DNA of 64,000 nt from an uncultured Prevotellaceae bacterium (GTDB lineage: Bacteria > Bacteroidota > Bacteroidia > Bacteroidales > Muribaculaceae): positions 61,130 through 125,129 of the forward strand of contig ONGE01000009.1 in the NCBI GenBank assembly GCA_900317325.1, in the 5' to 3' direction. The position numbers and the translations under genes were made by a program. The notes beneath the pieces are model-generated. The model had not been told where the DNA came from, ran no database searches, and was given only the letters and a program-made list of their open reading frames with translations. Position 1 is the stretch's first letter. Every line of letters starts with the position of its first letter. This document shows positions 1 through 9,849 of the stretch, piece after piece.

Positions 1-901
1 GATTGCTGGCCGAGGCCTTAGTGGCCTGCGCGGGAATGTACTCGTCCCACACGTCGGGATCATTCATCGAGGCGTGATTGATGAAGTTGCTGAAGTAGTT
101 ACCCATCAGCAGATCATTGACGATAGGCATCGCCCTGTGGTTGGCAAGTTCACCCACGGGCAGCAACTTGTTGCCTTCGGCATCGGGATTTGCGCACTTG
201 AGCAGCACCGGAGTGGCGGCAGGAACGACCTCGCCCTTGCCACAGATCTTGACCGGCTCGGCATAATACAGGCTGTCGCTGCCCATCGTGATCTCTTTTA
301 CGGTATATGCGCCCTCAACACCACTGTTCTCGGGGATGAGGATGGGAAAATCACAGCACATTGTTGCCCAGTACCACTCGCAGCTGTCCACTACCTCGCT
401 CACAGTGGGCTGCACTGCAAAGTAGGAGGAATCCATCGAAGCCTCGTTGACAGGCTCAATCCACCAGTGAGTAGGATTGTGCCTCGTGTTGCTGCCGGGA
501 GTCATACCACAGCCCAAGTCACGGAAGTAATTGGGGATACCCTGATAGACCGTGTAAGCGGCATAGGTAGGCAGATTGTTATCCATTACCGACAAGCGTA
601 TAACATCGAGAAGAAGTCCGGTAAGCGAATAGGTATCCACACCTTGCGCATACAGACCTACCTGCACGGTGTCGGGGATGTAGATGATTGAGCCCGGGTC
701 GGTGACCTGATCCTGGGCCTTCGTCATCTTCACACAGGGCCAGAAGGCACTCGGATTGGCCACAGCCACAAAACTTGTACCCTTGATGCAGATGTAGCTA
801 TCGGAGCCTACATTATGGACACGATAATAACCCGGTCCACTGTATTGCGCCATCGCGATCACAGCTACCAGCAAGCAAACAATAAAGGTAATTTTCCTCA
901 T
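1..901 (-). CDS. Secreted protein of unknown function, 3' end outside window
   Basis: An open frame starts at an ATG at 899-901 and runs without a stop to the window edge, giving about 300 residues of a longer protein. The N-terminus (MRKITFIVCLLVAVIAMA) is a clear Sec signal peptide ending near residue 18. The mature part begins QYSGPGYYRVHNVG, a pattern common at the start of secreted Bacteroidales proteins. It then reads as normal protein with many aromatic residues and no motif I recognise. A plus-strand frame at 74-691 lies antisense to it and is a shadow. It is divergent from the GH9 gene. Function unknown; extracellular or cell-surface location is inferred from the signal peptide. Confidence 0.75.
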   Translation of the reverse strand, partial: MRKITFIVCLLVAVIAMAQYSGPGYYRVHNVGSDSYICIKGTSFVAVANPSAFWPCVKMTKAQDQVTDPGSIIYIPDTVQVGLYAQGVDTYSLTGLLLDVIRLSVMDNNLPTYAAYTVYQGIPNYFRDLGCGMTPGSNTRHNPTHWWIEPVNEASMDSSYFAVQPTVSEVVDSCEWYWATMCCDFPILIPENSGVEGAYTVKEITMGSDSLYYAEPVKICGKGEVVPAATPVLLKCANPDAEGNKLLPVGELANHRAMPIVNDLLMGNYFSNFINHASMNDPDVWDEYIPAQATKASASN

Positions 902-1192
902 AATCGAATTACAAATTATTCTTGGTTAACATGATTGTCACAATCAAGCGAGACGGCAGCTAACCGCCTCTTGCAGCAATAAAAACGTGCATCACGCACG
1001 ATTAAAAACATCGAGATTAAAGTTCATTTAATGGTATGGAAACACCCCATGCTAAGAAAATCACTTCAACCAACTCGGCAAAATTAAATACAAAAATACA
1101 AATATGCAAAAGTTAACAAAAATTTATGGAAAAATTTCAGTAATTTATTAATTTCAGTCAGTCTAAATAGATAGTCAACCGCATGAATGTAT

Positions 1193-1200
1193 TATCTTTG
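1193..1200 (+). promoter_or_regulatory. -7 box TATCTTTG for the GH9-CE4 gene
   Basis: TATCTTTG matches the Bacteroidetes primary sigma -7 consensus TAnnTTTG and lies 38 bp before the ATG at 1239. The AT-rich 902-1238 gap is a divergent intergenic region and holds nothing else I can identify. Confidence 0.6.
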
Positions 1201-1238
1201 TAGCAAATATTGTTATTCAACACCAAACTGCAATCTAC

Positions 1239-3755
1239 ATGAACAGACGACTGATAACGCTTGTTGCCATACTGACGATGGCAGTCGCCGCCAGCGCGGC
1301 AGGATGGATCCGCATCAACCAGCTGGGCTACCTACCCGATGCTGTCAAGGTGGCGGTTCTCATGAGCGAGGATGCGATCGATGTAACCGGATTTGAACTG
1401 GTTGACGTCTATTCCGGCAAGACGGTCTATCGCTCTACCGCAACGCGGGCCATGGGCCCGTGGGGGCAGATGCAGGCGACATGGAGGCTGGATTTCAGCG
1501 AATTCCACGGCGAGGGAGCCTACCGCATCGTGGCAGCCGGTGTGGAATCGCCCATGTTCCCGATCAATCACCGCGTGTGGGACGGCACGGCCGATTTCGT
1601 GCTCAACTACATGCGTCAGCAGCGGTGCGGCTTCAACCCGTTCCAGCGCGACAGTTGCCACGTCAAGGACGCCTACGTGCGCTACCACCCCGACAAGGAG
1701 GGCCAGCACATCGACGTGCGCGGCGGCTGGCATGATGCCGCCGACCTGCTGCAATACACCACCACAAGCGCCAATGCCATCTACCAGATGATGCTGGCCT
1801 GGCAGCAGTGCCCAACGGCTTTCGGCGACCACTATCAGGCCAACGGTCTGGAGGGTGCCAACGGCATCCCCGACATCATCGACGAGATTTACTGGGGCCT
1901 CACTTGGCTCGACAAGATGAACCCGAGCAAGGGCGAACTCTACAACCAGATTGCCGACGACCGCGACCACATCGGCATGAAACTGCCCAAGGACGACCCG
2001 GCTGACTACGGCTGGGGCCCGAACAACGGCAGGCCGGTCTATTTCATCGACGGCAAGCCGCAGCAGCGGGGTAAGTTCATGAACGCCACGATGGGCGCGG
2101 CCAGCACGGCGGGCAAGTTCGCCAGCGATTTTGCATTGGGAGCCGAGGTGCTTGAGCCTTACTACCCCGAGTTTGCCGCCAAAATCTGCGCCAAGGCCGC
2201 CGATGCCTATCAGGTGGGCCTCGACAAGCCGGGCAATGCCCAGACGGTGAGCGTGGTCTCGCCCTACATCTACGAGGAGGACAACTGGGTCGATGATATG
2301 GAGCTGGGCGCCATCGAGCTCTACCGCATGACCGGTGACGACAAGTATCTGACCCAGGCGGTGGAATACGGCCGCCGCGAACCCGTCACCCCGTGGATGG
2401 GCGCCGACAGTGCGCGTCACTACCAGTGGTACCCCTTCATGAACATGGGACACGTGCGCGTGGCGCAGCAAGCCGGCGGCAACCAGCGCCTGCAGGCTGA
2501 GTTCATCCGCAACATCAAGGCAGGCCTCGAGCGCGTCAAGGGGCGGGCCGAGCAGACGGGCAACCCCTTCCTGTGGGGTGTGCCGGGCATCTGGTGCAGC
2601 AACAACCTGACCACAGCGTTGCTCACCCAGTGCATCCTCTATCGCCAACTGACGGGCGACCGCCAGTTCGAGGAGATGGAGGCTGCCCTGCGCGACTGGC
2701 TGCTGGGCTGCAACCCGTGGGGCACAAGCATGATTGTGGAACTGCCCCGTGGCGGCACTTGGCCGCATGCCACCCACAGCAACTACGTCATGGAGGGCGT
2801 CGGGCTGCCCACGGGCGGTCTGGTGGACGGCCCTGTCTATGCCACCATCTTCAACAGCCTCAAGGGTGTGAACCTGGCCGACGACATGCTCAACCTCGAG
2901 GGCAACACCTACGACCGTTTCCAGCCCGGCGACGTGGTCTATCACGACAACACCCACGACTACAGCACCAACGAGCCCACCATGGACGGCACCGCCTCGT
3001 TGACCTTCCCCTTCTCGTACTACGAGATGCAGGGCAAGAATGGCAGCGGCAATTTCATGTGGGACGAGGGCGCCATCGTGCGCGGCGACGCGACGAAGAA
3101 GCAGATTTGCCTCGTCTTCACGGCCGACGACCGTGCCGACGGCGCCGATCGCATCATCTCCACGCTCAAGAAGCAGGGCATCAAGGGCGCTTTCTTCTTC
3201 ACGGGGCGTTTCTTTGACATCTACCCCGACGTGGTCAAGCGGCTTATTGCCGACGGACACTACGTGGGCAGCCACAGCTACGGCCACCTCGTGTACTGCG
3301 ACTGGCAGAAACGCGACTCACTGCTGGTGACCAAGGAGCAATTCCGCGACGACATCATCAAGAGCTACGAGAAACTGGCCCAGTTCGGCATCACGCCCCA
3401 AAGCGCCCCGTGGATGATTCCACCCTACGAGTGGCACAACGCCACCATTGCGGCCTGGGCACGCGAGATGGGTCTGCAGCTCGTCAATTTCTCGCCCGGC
3501 ACCGCCAGCAGCATGGACTACACCTATCCCGGCATCGAGGGCGGCAACCCTTACCGTGACAACCGCTGGCTGTGGGACCGCATCATGCGCTGCGAGCGAG
3601 AGAAGACCCTCAACGGCCACCTGCTGATGATTCACCTGGGCACCGACGAGCGCCGCGTGGAGAAATTCTACGACCGCCTGCACGCCCTCATCAAGGACCT
3701 CAAGAAGAAAGGCTACAACTTTGTTCCCCTCCCTGAACTGCTGACTGGCCATTGA
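1239..3755 (+). CDS. Secreted GH9 endoglucanase fused to a CE4 polysaccharide deacetylase
   Basis: 838 residues. A signal peptide covers about residues 1-21. Residues 22-105 form the immunoglobulin-like CelD_N domain (starts GWIRINQLGYLP). The (alpha/alpha)6 GH9 catalytic domain follows to about 595, with the signature GGWHDAAD at 162-169; D166 and D169 match the catalytic aspartate pair. Residues 622-835 are a NodB-type CE4 domain: motif 1 is TADD (628-631), motif 2 is SHSYGH with metal ligands H679 and H683, and a late LMIHLG motif is present. GH9 enzymes cleave beta-1,4-glucans; CE4 enzymes remove N- or O-acetyl groups. The fusion suggests paired attack on an acetylated polysaccharide, but the substrate is inferred only. 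Standard motif 1 is TFDD, so the F-to-A change may affect activity. A membrane acyltransferase gene follows. Confidence 0.9.
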   Translation: MNRRLITLVAILTMAVAASAAGWIRINQLGYLPDAVKVAVLMSEDAIDVTGFELVDVYSGKTVYRSTATRAMGPWGQMQATWRLDFSEFHGEGAYRIVAAGVESPMFPINHRVWDGTADFVLNYMRQQRCGFNPFQRDSCHVKDAYVRYHPDKEGQHIDVRGGWHDAADLLQYTTTSANAIYQMMLAWQQCPTAFGDHYQANGLEGANGIPDIIDEIYWGLTWLDKMNPSKGELYNQIADDRDHIGMKLPKDDPADYGWGPNNGRPVYFIDGKPQQRGKFMNATMGAASTAGKFASDFALGAEVLEPYYPEFAAKICAKAADAYQVGLDKPGNAQTVSVVSPYIYEEDNWVDDMELGAIELYRMTGDDKYLTQAVEYGRREPVTPWMGADSARHYQWYPFMNMGHVRVAQQAGGNQRLQAEFIRNIKAGLERVKGRAEQTGNPFLWGVPGIWCSNNLTTALLTQCILYRQLTGDRQFEEMEAALRDWLLGCNPWGTSMIVELPRGGTWPHATHSNYVMEGVGLPTGGLVDGPVYATIFNSLKGVNLADDMLNLEGNTYDRFQPGDVVYHDNTHDYSTNEPTMDGTASLTFPFSYYEMQGKNGSGNFMWDEGAIVRGDATKKQICLVFTADDRADGADRIISTLKKQGIKGAFFFTGRFFDIYPDVVKRLIADGHYVGSHSYGHLVYCDWQKRDSLLVTKEQFRDDIIKSYEKLAQFGITPQSAPWMIPPYEWHNATIAAWAREMGLQLVNFSPGTASSMDYTYPGIEGGNPYRDNRWLWDRIMRCEREKTLNGHLLMIHLGTDERRVEKFYDRLHALIKDLKKKGYNFVPLPELLTGH

Positions 3756-3770
3756 CAACTCCCCCGATTG

Positions 3771-3826
3771 GACCAATTGGTCTAATTGGTCAAATTAGTC
3801 CTATTAGTCCAATTGGTCCAATTAGT
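3771..3826 (+). repeat. 9-bp tandem array (GTCYAATTR)
   Basis: Six consecutive 9-mers of the form GTC[CT]AATT[GA] begin 15 bp after the GH9-CE4 stop codon and end before the acyltransferase start. The same family recurs at 14948-15001, and a different 9-mer array lies at 43491-43535. Confidence 0.85.
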
Positions 3827-3842
3827 AAAACACTATTGACTC

Positions 3843-4958
3843 GTGAAACGCGATAACACCACACTGTCGATATGCAAGGCTGTCGCCATCATCCTGATGT
3901 GCGCCGGCCATGCCGAGGGCCCTACCCTGCTGGTGACCTTCATCTACCTGTTCCACATGCCGCTCTTTTTCATTGCTGCGGGCTATTTCTTCGACAAGAA
4001 GTACCTGCAGGACCCGTGGACCTTCTGCAAGAAGCGGTTCAAGGGCCTGTATTTACCCTTTGTCAAGTGGAGCGTGTTCTTCCTGGTGCTACACAACCTG
4101 TTTTTCAAAATCGGGCTGATGAACGAGCAATACGGCAACTGGGCGGGCGGCGTCACCCACCCCTACACCTGGCATCAGTTCTGGCAGCGCCTGGTGAACA
4201 TCATCTTCTCGATGGGCGGCTACGACGAGTTCCTGGCGGGCGCCTTCTGGTTCTTCAGGGGCCTGCTGGTGGCCAGCATCGCGTTTCTGGTACTTTACCT
4301 GCTGCTTTACAACCGACACAAGTGGCTCAACCACGACACCGTTCCCGTCGTGATAGCGGTGCTCGCCTTCGGGTTCTCGTGGTTCAAGGTGGCCGAGCAC
4401 CTGTCCATCGTCACCCTGGTGCAAGGCGGCATTCGCGACTGCTGGGGTGTGATGTTCTTCAGCTTGGGCGTGCTGTATCGCCGTCACGAGAGCCGCATCC
4501 GCGAGCACTGGGCCCTGACGCTGCTCTACGCCGCCATTCTGGTGTTCGGGGCTTATCAGGGATGGCAAGGCATGGCGCTTAAAGTCCAGCTGTACACGGT
4601 ATTCACGTTGCCCGTGACCGGTGCCATCGGTTTCCTGATGGTCCACCACTTGGCCTCCTGGCTCGACCGCCACGACGGCATCGTGAAGCGTTTCATGGTC
4701 TATTGCGGCAACAACACGCTCTACATCTTTGTGTTCCACATCATCTCGTTCAAACTTGTTTCGGCCATCAAGATCATGTACTACGGTCTCGACTGGGGCC
4801 AGATCGGCTGCCACATGGTCATCCACGAGAACAGCACGACCGACCCCTTCTGGGTACTCTACACCATCGTCGGCACAGCCCTACCCCTGCTGGGTGCTCA
4901 CGTTGCGAGCAGGTTCAGAAATGCTCGCGTTGCGAGCAGGTTAAAGGTTAATGGTTAA
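3843..4958 (+). CDS. Acyltransferase family 3 membrane protein
   Basis: 371 residues, GTG start. The N-terminus (TTLSICKAVAIILMCAGH) carries the conserved early His of the acyltransferase_3 (OafA/NodX-like) family. About ten hydrophobic segments follow. These inner-membrane enzymes move acetyl or other acyl groups onto sugars of surface polysaccharide, lipid or antibiotic. Acceptor unknown; the upstream gene encodes a deacetylase, so the pair may handle acetylated glycans. The last ~20 codons and the TAA stop lie inside repeat modules (a GCGAGC element, then a 7-bp GGTTAAT array), so the repeat supplies the C-terminal residues (ASRFRNARVASRLKVNG). Confidence 0.85.
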   Translation: MKRDNTTLSICKAVAIILMCAGHAEGPTLLVTFIYLFHMPLFFIAAGYFFDKKYLQDPWTFCKKRFKGLYLPFVKWSVFFLVLHNLFFKIGLMNEQYGNWAGGVTHPYTWHQFWQRLVNIIFSMGGYDEFLAGAFWFFRGLLVASIAFLVLYLLLYNRHKWLNHDTVPVVIAVLAFGFSWFKVAEHLSIVTLVQGGIRDCWGVMFFSLGVLYRRHESRIREHWALTLLYAAILVFGAYQGWQGMALKVQLYTVFTLPVTGAIGFLMVHHLASWLDRHDGIVKRFMVYCGNNTLYIFVFHIISFKLVSAIKIMYYGLDWGQIGCHMVIHENSTTDPFWVLYTIVGTALPLLGAHVASRFRNARVASRLKVNG

Positions 4959-5118
4959 TGGTTAAAGAAGCATCCGCACGCTGGTCCTCACGCTAAGGCG
5001 CTAAAATTCAAAGCATTTTTCAAACAACATGCGATAAAGGCATCCGCATTCCGTTCAGTCGGGAATGCGGATGCTCTCTAATCACTAATCTCTAATCACT
5101 AATCTGCGAGCTTAAGCG
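4906..5118 (+). repeat. Mosaic intergenic repeat, copy 1
   Basis: Composed, in order, of a GCGAGC-type element (two copies, 4906-4940), a 7-bp array GGTTAA[AT] x4 (4939-4966), a module with CGCTAAGGCGCTAA and GCATTTTT (4970-5028), a 13-bp-stem hairpin (5040-5074), a 7-bp array CWCTAAT x4 (5076-5103), and a GCGAGCTTAAGCGA element (5105-5118). It overlaps the 3' ends of both convergent genes. Related modules recur at 9850-10247, 12716-12763 and 15592-15946. Confidence 0.85.
5040..5074. terminator. Hairpin between convergent genes, without a clear T tract
   Basis: A perfect 13-bp inverted repeat (GCATCCGCATTCC and its complement) with a 9-nt loop GTTCAGTCG. A second copy at 15629-15663 has the outermost pair changed from G-C to A-T on both arms, with the loop conserved. 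That copy is followed by TTTTT; here a T run is lacking, so terminator function is inferred. Confidence 0.55.
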
Positions 5119-8100
5119 AACTCCTTGCCATCATCGCTTGATTGATGAGCATCGTCACATCGGTGATGTTGATCACGCCGTTACCGTCGATGTCGCCACT
5201 CGGATATTCGGCTACCGAGGGATCGCCCTTCGACAGCAGATTGTTCAGATAGGTCACGTCGGTGATGTTCACGTTGCCGTCACCGTTCACGTCACCGGTA
5301 TGCAGCTTCTCGGTAAAGTAGCCCGGGTTACTCGGGCCGCCGTCAATGCGGGCATATTCGGCATCTACATGGTTCTCGTCGTAGGTCGTGCCCTTGCCAC
5401 CTACCAAGCTGGTGCAGTCACTGAACATGGCGAAGGAATAGTTATTGGCAGGCAAACTCCAGCAGCTATCGGCATAGATGGTGGTCAAGGCATAACAGCC
5501 CTGGAACATATTACTTGTTCTTCTCATCCTTGCATTGGTGAAGCCGCACAAGTCAACGCTCTTCAAACCCATGCAGTTCAGGAACATGCTTTGCATGGTT
5601 GTCACATTGTCGGTGTTAAAGCTGCTCAGGTCAAGGCTCGTCAAGGCGCGGCAGCCAGCGAACATGCCTTCCATAGTTGTCACCTTTGACGTGTTGAAGT
5701 GGCTCAAGTCAAGGCTCAACAAACTGCGGCAAGCATCGAACATATAGGTCATGTCGGTCACACTATCGGTGTTCAGGTATTCCATGCCAATGAATGACCT
5801 GACGTTGACCATACCCTCGAACCATTGACGGGTCGTAGTGGGACGCGCATCGGCAAATGACGGGTCAAACACCACTTGAGTGAAGAGATAGCGGATATCT
5901 AACCACTCCATACCGTCACTGTCCAAGTTCAAGCCATAGGTCGTGCCGGGGCGGAAACGGCGCTGGTTGTCGTAGTAGAACGTCAGCGTCTTGTTGTCCT
6001 CGTTGCTCACCGCATAGGCCTCGGGGTCGGTCGATAGCCCGGTGAAGTAGCCCGGGTTACTCGGGCCGCCGTCGATGTGGGCATATTCGGCATCCACATG
6101 GTTCTCGTCGTAGGTCGTGCCTTGGCCGCCCACCAAATTGGTGCAGCAGTAGAACATATCGTTGGAATGCTCGACTGCCGCGGTACTCCAGCCCTCGCCA
6201 ACGTAGATGGTTGCCAAGCTCTCGCAGCGGTTGAACATATAAGACATGGTAGTAACGTTGGCTGTATTGAAGCTACTCAGGTCGAGGCTCGTCAAACTGG
6301 AGCAACCGTTAAACATCTCCGACATGTCTGTTAAGTTGGCTGTGTTGAAGCTGCTCAGGTTCAGGTTCTTCAAACTGGAGCAGCCTTCAAACATCGAATA
6401 CATGCTGACCAAGTTCTCGGTGTTGAAACTACCCAAGTCTAGAGTCTCCAGACTCTCGCAGTCGGCGAACGTCTTGAAAAAGTACTCTACTTTACTCGTG
6501 TTGAAACTGCTCAAGTTCAGTTCAGTCAAGCCGCTGCAACCGGCAAACATATAACTCATGTCTTCCAGGTTCTCGGTGTTGAAACTGCTCAAGTCCAGAC
6601 TCGTCAAATTATAGCAGTAATTGAACATCTCGAACATGGTAGTCACGTTCCTGGTGTCGAAGCTGCTCAGGTCGAGGCTCTCTACGCTGCAGCCCGAGAA
6701 CATCGACGACATGTCGGTCACGCTGGAAGTGTTGAAACTGCTCAGGTCGATGCTCAAAGCGCCGCAGCCGTTAAACATGTGGTTCATGTCGGTCACCTTG
6801 GCCGTGTTGAAGCTGCTAAAATCCAGGCTAGTCAAGCCGGAACACCCAAGGAACATGCAGTTCATATCGGTCACGTTGGCCGTGTTGAAATTGCTCAAGT
6901 CCAGGCTCTCCAAATCCGAGCAACCATAGAACATGCTGGCCATGTTGGTCACGTTAGACGTGTTGAAGTGGCTCACGTCGAGGCTCGTCATCGCGTAGCA
7001 GCCTGAGAACATGAAGCTCATGTCGGTCACCTCTGATGTGTTGAGATATTCCAAGCCCGTAATGGATTCTATGCTCAAATAATCACCAAACCACTGATGA
7101 GTGGATGTGGGACGAGCAGCGGCAAATGACGGGTCAAAGACCACATGCTTGATATTAACCCTACCCCAGTCCGGATATGTATAATTTCCTGAGGGCAGAC
7201 TGTAGGTAGTGCCCGGGCGGGAACTGCGCTGGTTGTCGTAGTAGAACGTCAGCGTTCTGTTGTCTGGTGTGTAGCAAGCATAGGGCACAGGAGCATCGGG
7301 ATCGGTCAGGTAGCCAGGATTGCTCGGGCCGCCGTCGATGTGGGCATAGGCCTTGTCCACATGGTTCTCGTCATAGGTCGTGCCCTGGCCGCCCACCAGA
7401 CTTGTGCAGCCTGAGAACATGTAAGCGGAATGGTTGTCTGTCGTTACCGCATCGGTGGTCCATTGGCTGCTCACATCGATGGTGACGAGGTTACTGCAGT
7501 CCTGGAACATCCTGCTCATGTCGGTCACGTTAGCGGTGTTGAAGTTGCTCAAATCCAAGCTCGTCAAGCCAATGCAGTCCCAGAACATCCTGCTCATGTC
7601 GGTCACGTTACCAGTGTTGAAGTTGCTCAAATCCAAGCTCGTCAAGCCAGTGCAACCCCTGAACATACTGTTCATGTCGGTCACGTTACTGGTGTTGAAG
7701 TTGCTCAAATTCAGGCTCGTCAAGCCAGTGCAGCTCTGGAACATGCTAGCCATGTTGGTCACCAATGATGTGTTGAAGCTACCCAAATCCAGGCTCGTCA
7801 AGCCAGTGCAGTTGCTGAACATGCCAGCCATGTCGGTCACTTTAGCTGTGTTGAAGTGGCTCACGTCCAGGGCTGTCAAGCCAGTGCAGTAGCCGAACAT
7901 GCCAGACATGTCGGTCACTTTAGCAGTGTTGAAGTGGCTCACGTCTAGGCTTGAAAATCGCTCGCAGGAAGAGAACATGCCAGACATGTCGGTCACGTTA
8001 GCTGTGTTGAAATTGCTCAGGTCAAGGTCGTTCAAGATCTCGCAGCCATTGAACATGTTTTCCATGTTGGTCACCTGCGACGTGTTCAGGTTCTGCAGGC

Positions 8101-9742
8101 CGGAAACATCACTGAGATGGGACATGGAAGCAAACCAATTTGCTGTAGATTTGGGGCGAGCATCGGCAAATGAGTTTCCAAATTGCACATACCTCACTTC
8201 GCTAACGAAATTTTTACCGTACCAACCTGGGTAACCGCCATCTAAATTCACGTCATATGTATCACTAGTAACAAGAGCGCGTTGGTTATTGTACAAGAAT
8301 ACAAGCCTAAAGGCTGACGGCGAGTAGGTGGCATAGGCTACGGGGTCAAGGCTTGTCAGATAGCCAGGATTGCTCGAGCCGCCGTCGAGGCGGGCATAGG
8401 TCTTGTCAACGTAGTTAGCATTGTAGGTCGTGCCCCGGCCACCCTTCACTTCTGTGCAACCGGTAAACATGTTGCTGGAACTGGTGACAGCCGTGGTTTT
8501 CCATCCGCTGTCGGCATAGATGATGACCAAGTGGCTGCAGCCTTGGAACATGCTGGTCATGTTGGTCACTTTTGCCGTGTTGAAGGTGCTCAAGTCAAGC
8601 GTCATGAAATCAACGTCACTGCAGCCGTTGAACATATACCCCATGTTGGTCACCTCGCTGGTGTTCAGGTAGTTGAGTCCCGTGAAGGTATCAAGACGGC
8701 TCATTCCACTAAACCATTTGTAGGTGCTCGTCGGGCGGTAGTCAGCAAACGACGGGTCAAAGGCCACTTTTGAAATACGGTCCAAGTTATAGCTCGTGTT
8801 CCAACCGGGCGTATTTGTGCCCTCGTTCAGGAGATAGGTCGTGCCCGAACGGGTTGACATCTGGGTGTCGTAGTAGAATGTCAACTTCGTGTTATTATCC
8901 GTTAAGCAGGCATAGGCCTTGAGATTGGGGTCACTGAGGTAGCCCGGGTTGGCTGTGCCGCCGTCGATGCGGGCGTAGGTTTTGTCCACGTGGGAAGTAT
9001 TATAGGCCGTACCCTTGCAACCTTTAAGTTTGAAGCAATTACTGAACATGTTGCCGGAAGTGGTGACCGCAGCGGTGTTCCATCCGCTGCCCACATAGAT
9101 GGTGGTCATGCTAGAACAATTATAGAACATGTATTCCATATTGGTCACTTTTGCCGTGTTGAAAGAGCTCAGGTTAAGCGTCGTCAAGGAGCGACAGTTC
9201 TGGAACATATAGCGCATGTCCGTCACTTTGGCGGTGTTGAAGCTACTCAAGTCAATGGTCCTCAACTCAGGACAATAACCGAACATGTAAGCCATATCTT
9301 CCACCAGGGCGGTATTAAAGTTGCTCAAGTCAATGCTTTGTAGTATTTCGCATTGCATGAACATGGAAGCCATAGTTCTCACATTAGACGTGTTCAGGTA
9401 CTGTATGCCCGTAATGGACTTGACTTTATACATTCCAGAAAACCAACTATAGGTTGAGACTGGTGTGGCACCGGCAAACGACGAGTTAAAGACCACTTTG
9501 GTGATTTTGGAGTGGAGGTCGTCAAATTGCCAACCGGGCATTTGAGGCCCCACGTTCATGCTGTAGGTCGTGCCCGTGCGGGAACTGCGGTAGTTGTCGT
9601 AGTAGAACGTCAGCGTCGAGTCGGTTGGCGTGTAGCAGGCGTAGGCCTCGGCTGCACGCGCCGCCAGCGATGTGAGCATCACCAGTTGCAGCGCCATGAG
9701 CCACCGGCCCATGCTGCGCGTGAAGAGTCGTGATTTTTCCAT
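5099..9742 (-). CDS. Giant BspA-like surface protein, DUF285 repeats, dockerin-like C-terminus
   Basis: 1547 residues. The signal peptide is about residues 1-31. Five large modules follow, each opening with an AYAC...LTFYYD stretch and closing with GG.GTTY...HVD.YARIDGG..NPGY. Within modules there are dozens of ~25-residue DUF285 (BspA-type leucine-rich) repeats of the form FNT..VT.M..MF..C..L..LDLS. Module starts are near residues 33, 272, 466, 797 and 1213. Residues 1487-1540 hold two dockerin-like calcium loops (GDVNGDGNVNITD and GDIDGNGVINITD). Such proteins are surface adhesins or of unknown function. The dockerin-like pair is common in Bacteroidales without cellulosomes, so a cellulosomal role is not implied. 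The C-terminal SSLKLAD and stop are encoded by the intergenic GCTTAAGCTCGC repeat. Confidence 0.9.
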   Translation of the reverse strand: MEKSRLFTRSMGRWLMALQLVMLTSLAARAAEAYACYTPTDSTLTFYYDNYRSSRTGTTYSMNVGPQMPGWQFDDLHSKITKVVFNSSFAGATPVSTYSWFSGMYKVKSITGIQYLNTSNVRTMASMFMQCEILQSIDLSNFNTALVEDMAYMFGYCPELRTIDLSSFNTAKVTDMRYMFQNCRSLTTLNLSSFNTAKVTNMEYMFYNCSSMTTIYVGSGWNTAAVTTSGNMFSNCFKLKGCKGTAYNTSHVDKTYARIDGGTANPGYLSDPNLKAYACLTDNNTKLTFYYDTQMSTRSGTTYLLNEGTNTPGWNTSYNLDRISKVAFDPSFADYRPTSTYKWFSGMSRLDTFTGLNYLNTSEVTNMGYMFNGCSDVDFMTLDLSTFNTAKVTNMTSMFQGCSHLVIIYADSGWKTTAVTSSSNMFTGCTEVKGGRGTTYNANYVDKTYARLDGGSSNPGYLTSLDPVAYATYSPSAFRLVFLYNNQRALVTSDTYDVNLDGGYPGWYGKNFVSEVRYVQFGNSFADARPKSTANWFASMSHLSDVSGLQNLNTSQVTNMENMFNGCEILNDLDLSNFNTANVTDMSGMFSSCERFSSLDVSHFNTAKVTDMSGMFGYCTGLTALDVSHFNTAKVTDMAGMFSNCTGLTSLDLGSFNTSLVTNMASMFQSCTGLTSLNLSNFNTSNVTDMNSMFRGCTGLTSLDLSNFNTGNVTDMSRMFWDCIGLTSLDLSNFNTANVTDMSRMFQDCSNLVTIDVSSQWTTDAVTTDNHSAYMFSGCTSLVGGQGTTYDENHVDKAYAHIDGGPSNPGYLTDPDAPVPYACYTPDNRTLTFYYDNQRSSRPGTTYSLPSGNYTYPDWGRVNIKHVVFDPSFAAARPTSTHQWFGDYLSIESITGLEYLNTSEVTDMSFMFSGCYAMTSLDVSHFNTSNVTNMASMFYGCSDLESLDLSNFNTANVTDMNCMFLGCSGLTSLDFSSFNTAKVTDMNHMFNGCGALSIDLSSFNTSSVTDMSSMFSGCSVESLDLSSFDTRNVTTMFEMFNYCYNLTSLDLSSFNTENLEDMSYMFAGCSGLTELNLSSFNTSKVEYFFKTFADCESLETLDLGSFNTENLVSMYSMFEGCSSLKNLNLSSFNTANLTDMSEMFNGCSSLTSLDLSSFNTANVTTMSYMFNRCESLATIYVGEGWSTAAVEHSNDMFYCCTNLVGGQGTTYDENHVDAEYAHIDGGPSNPGYFTGLSTDPEAYAVSNEDNKTLTFYYDNQRRFRPGTTYGLNLDSDGMEWLDIRYLFTQVVFDPSFADARPTTTRQWFEGMVNVRSFIGMEYLNTDSVTDMTYMFDACRSLLSLDLSHFNTSKVTTMEGMFAGCRALTSLDLSSFNTDNVTTMQSMFLNCMGLKSVDLCGFTNARMRRTSNMFQGCYALTTIYADSCWSLPANNYSFAMFSDCTSLVGGKGTTYDENHVDAEYARIDGGPSNPGYFTEKLHTGDVNGDGNVNITDVTYLNNLLSKGDPSVAEYPSGDIDGNGVINITDVTMLINQAMMARSSLKLAD

Positions 9743-9787
9743 ATTCTTTCGGTTTTATTAAAGGTTAATAAGAATGTTATTTGGCCA

Positions 9788-9795
9788 CAAATATA
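9788..9795 (-). promoter_or_regulatory. -7 box TATATTTG for the DUF285 protein
   Basis: TATATTTG read on the minus strand, 46 bp before the ATG at 9742; matches TAnnTTTG. Confidence 0.55.
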
Positions 9796-9849
9796 GTGAA
9801 AATTATTAAGAAAAAACCAAGAAAAAGAAAACAAAATATACAAACCATG

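Noticed and set aside
74-691. A 205-residue plus-strand frame at the window start
   Set aside because: Lies antisense to the truncated secreted protein, which has a signal peptide and natural composition.
1332-3287. A 651-residue open frame antisense to the GH9-CE4 gene
   Set aside because: High-GC codon bias keeps the antisense frame open; composition is Val/Gly/His-rich with no family, and the sense protein has clear motifs.
5099-9742. A CRISPR-like or satellite array, because of strong periodicity
   Set aside because: The ~75-bp period is in frame and encodes DUF285 repeats; the repeats are too diverged and there are no spacers.
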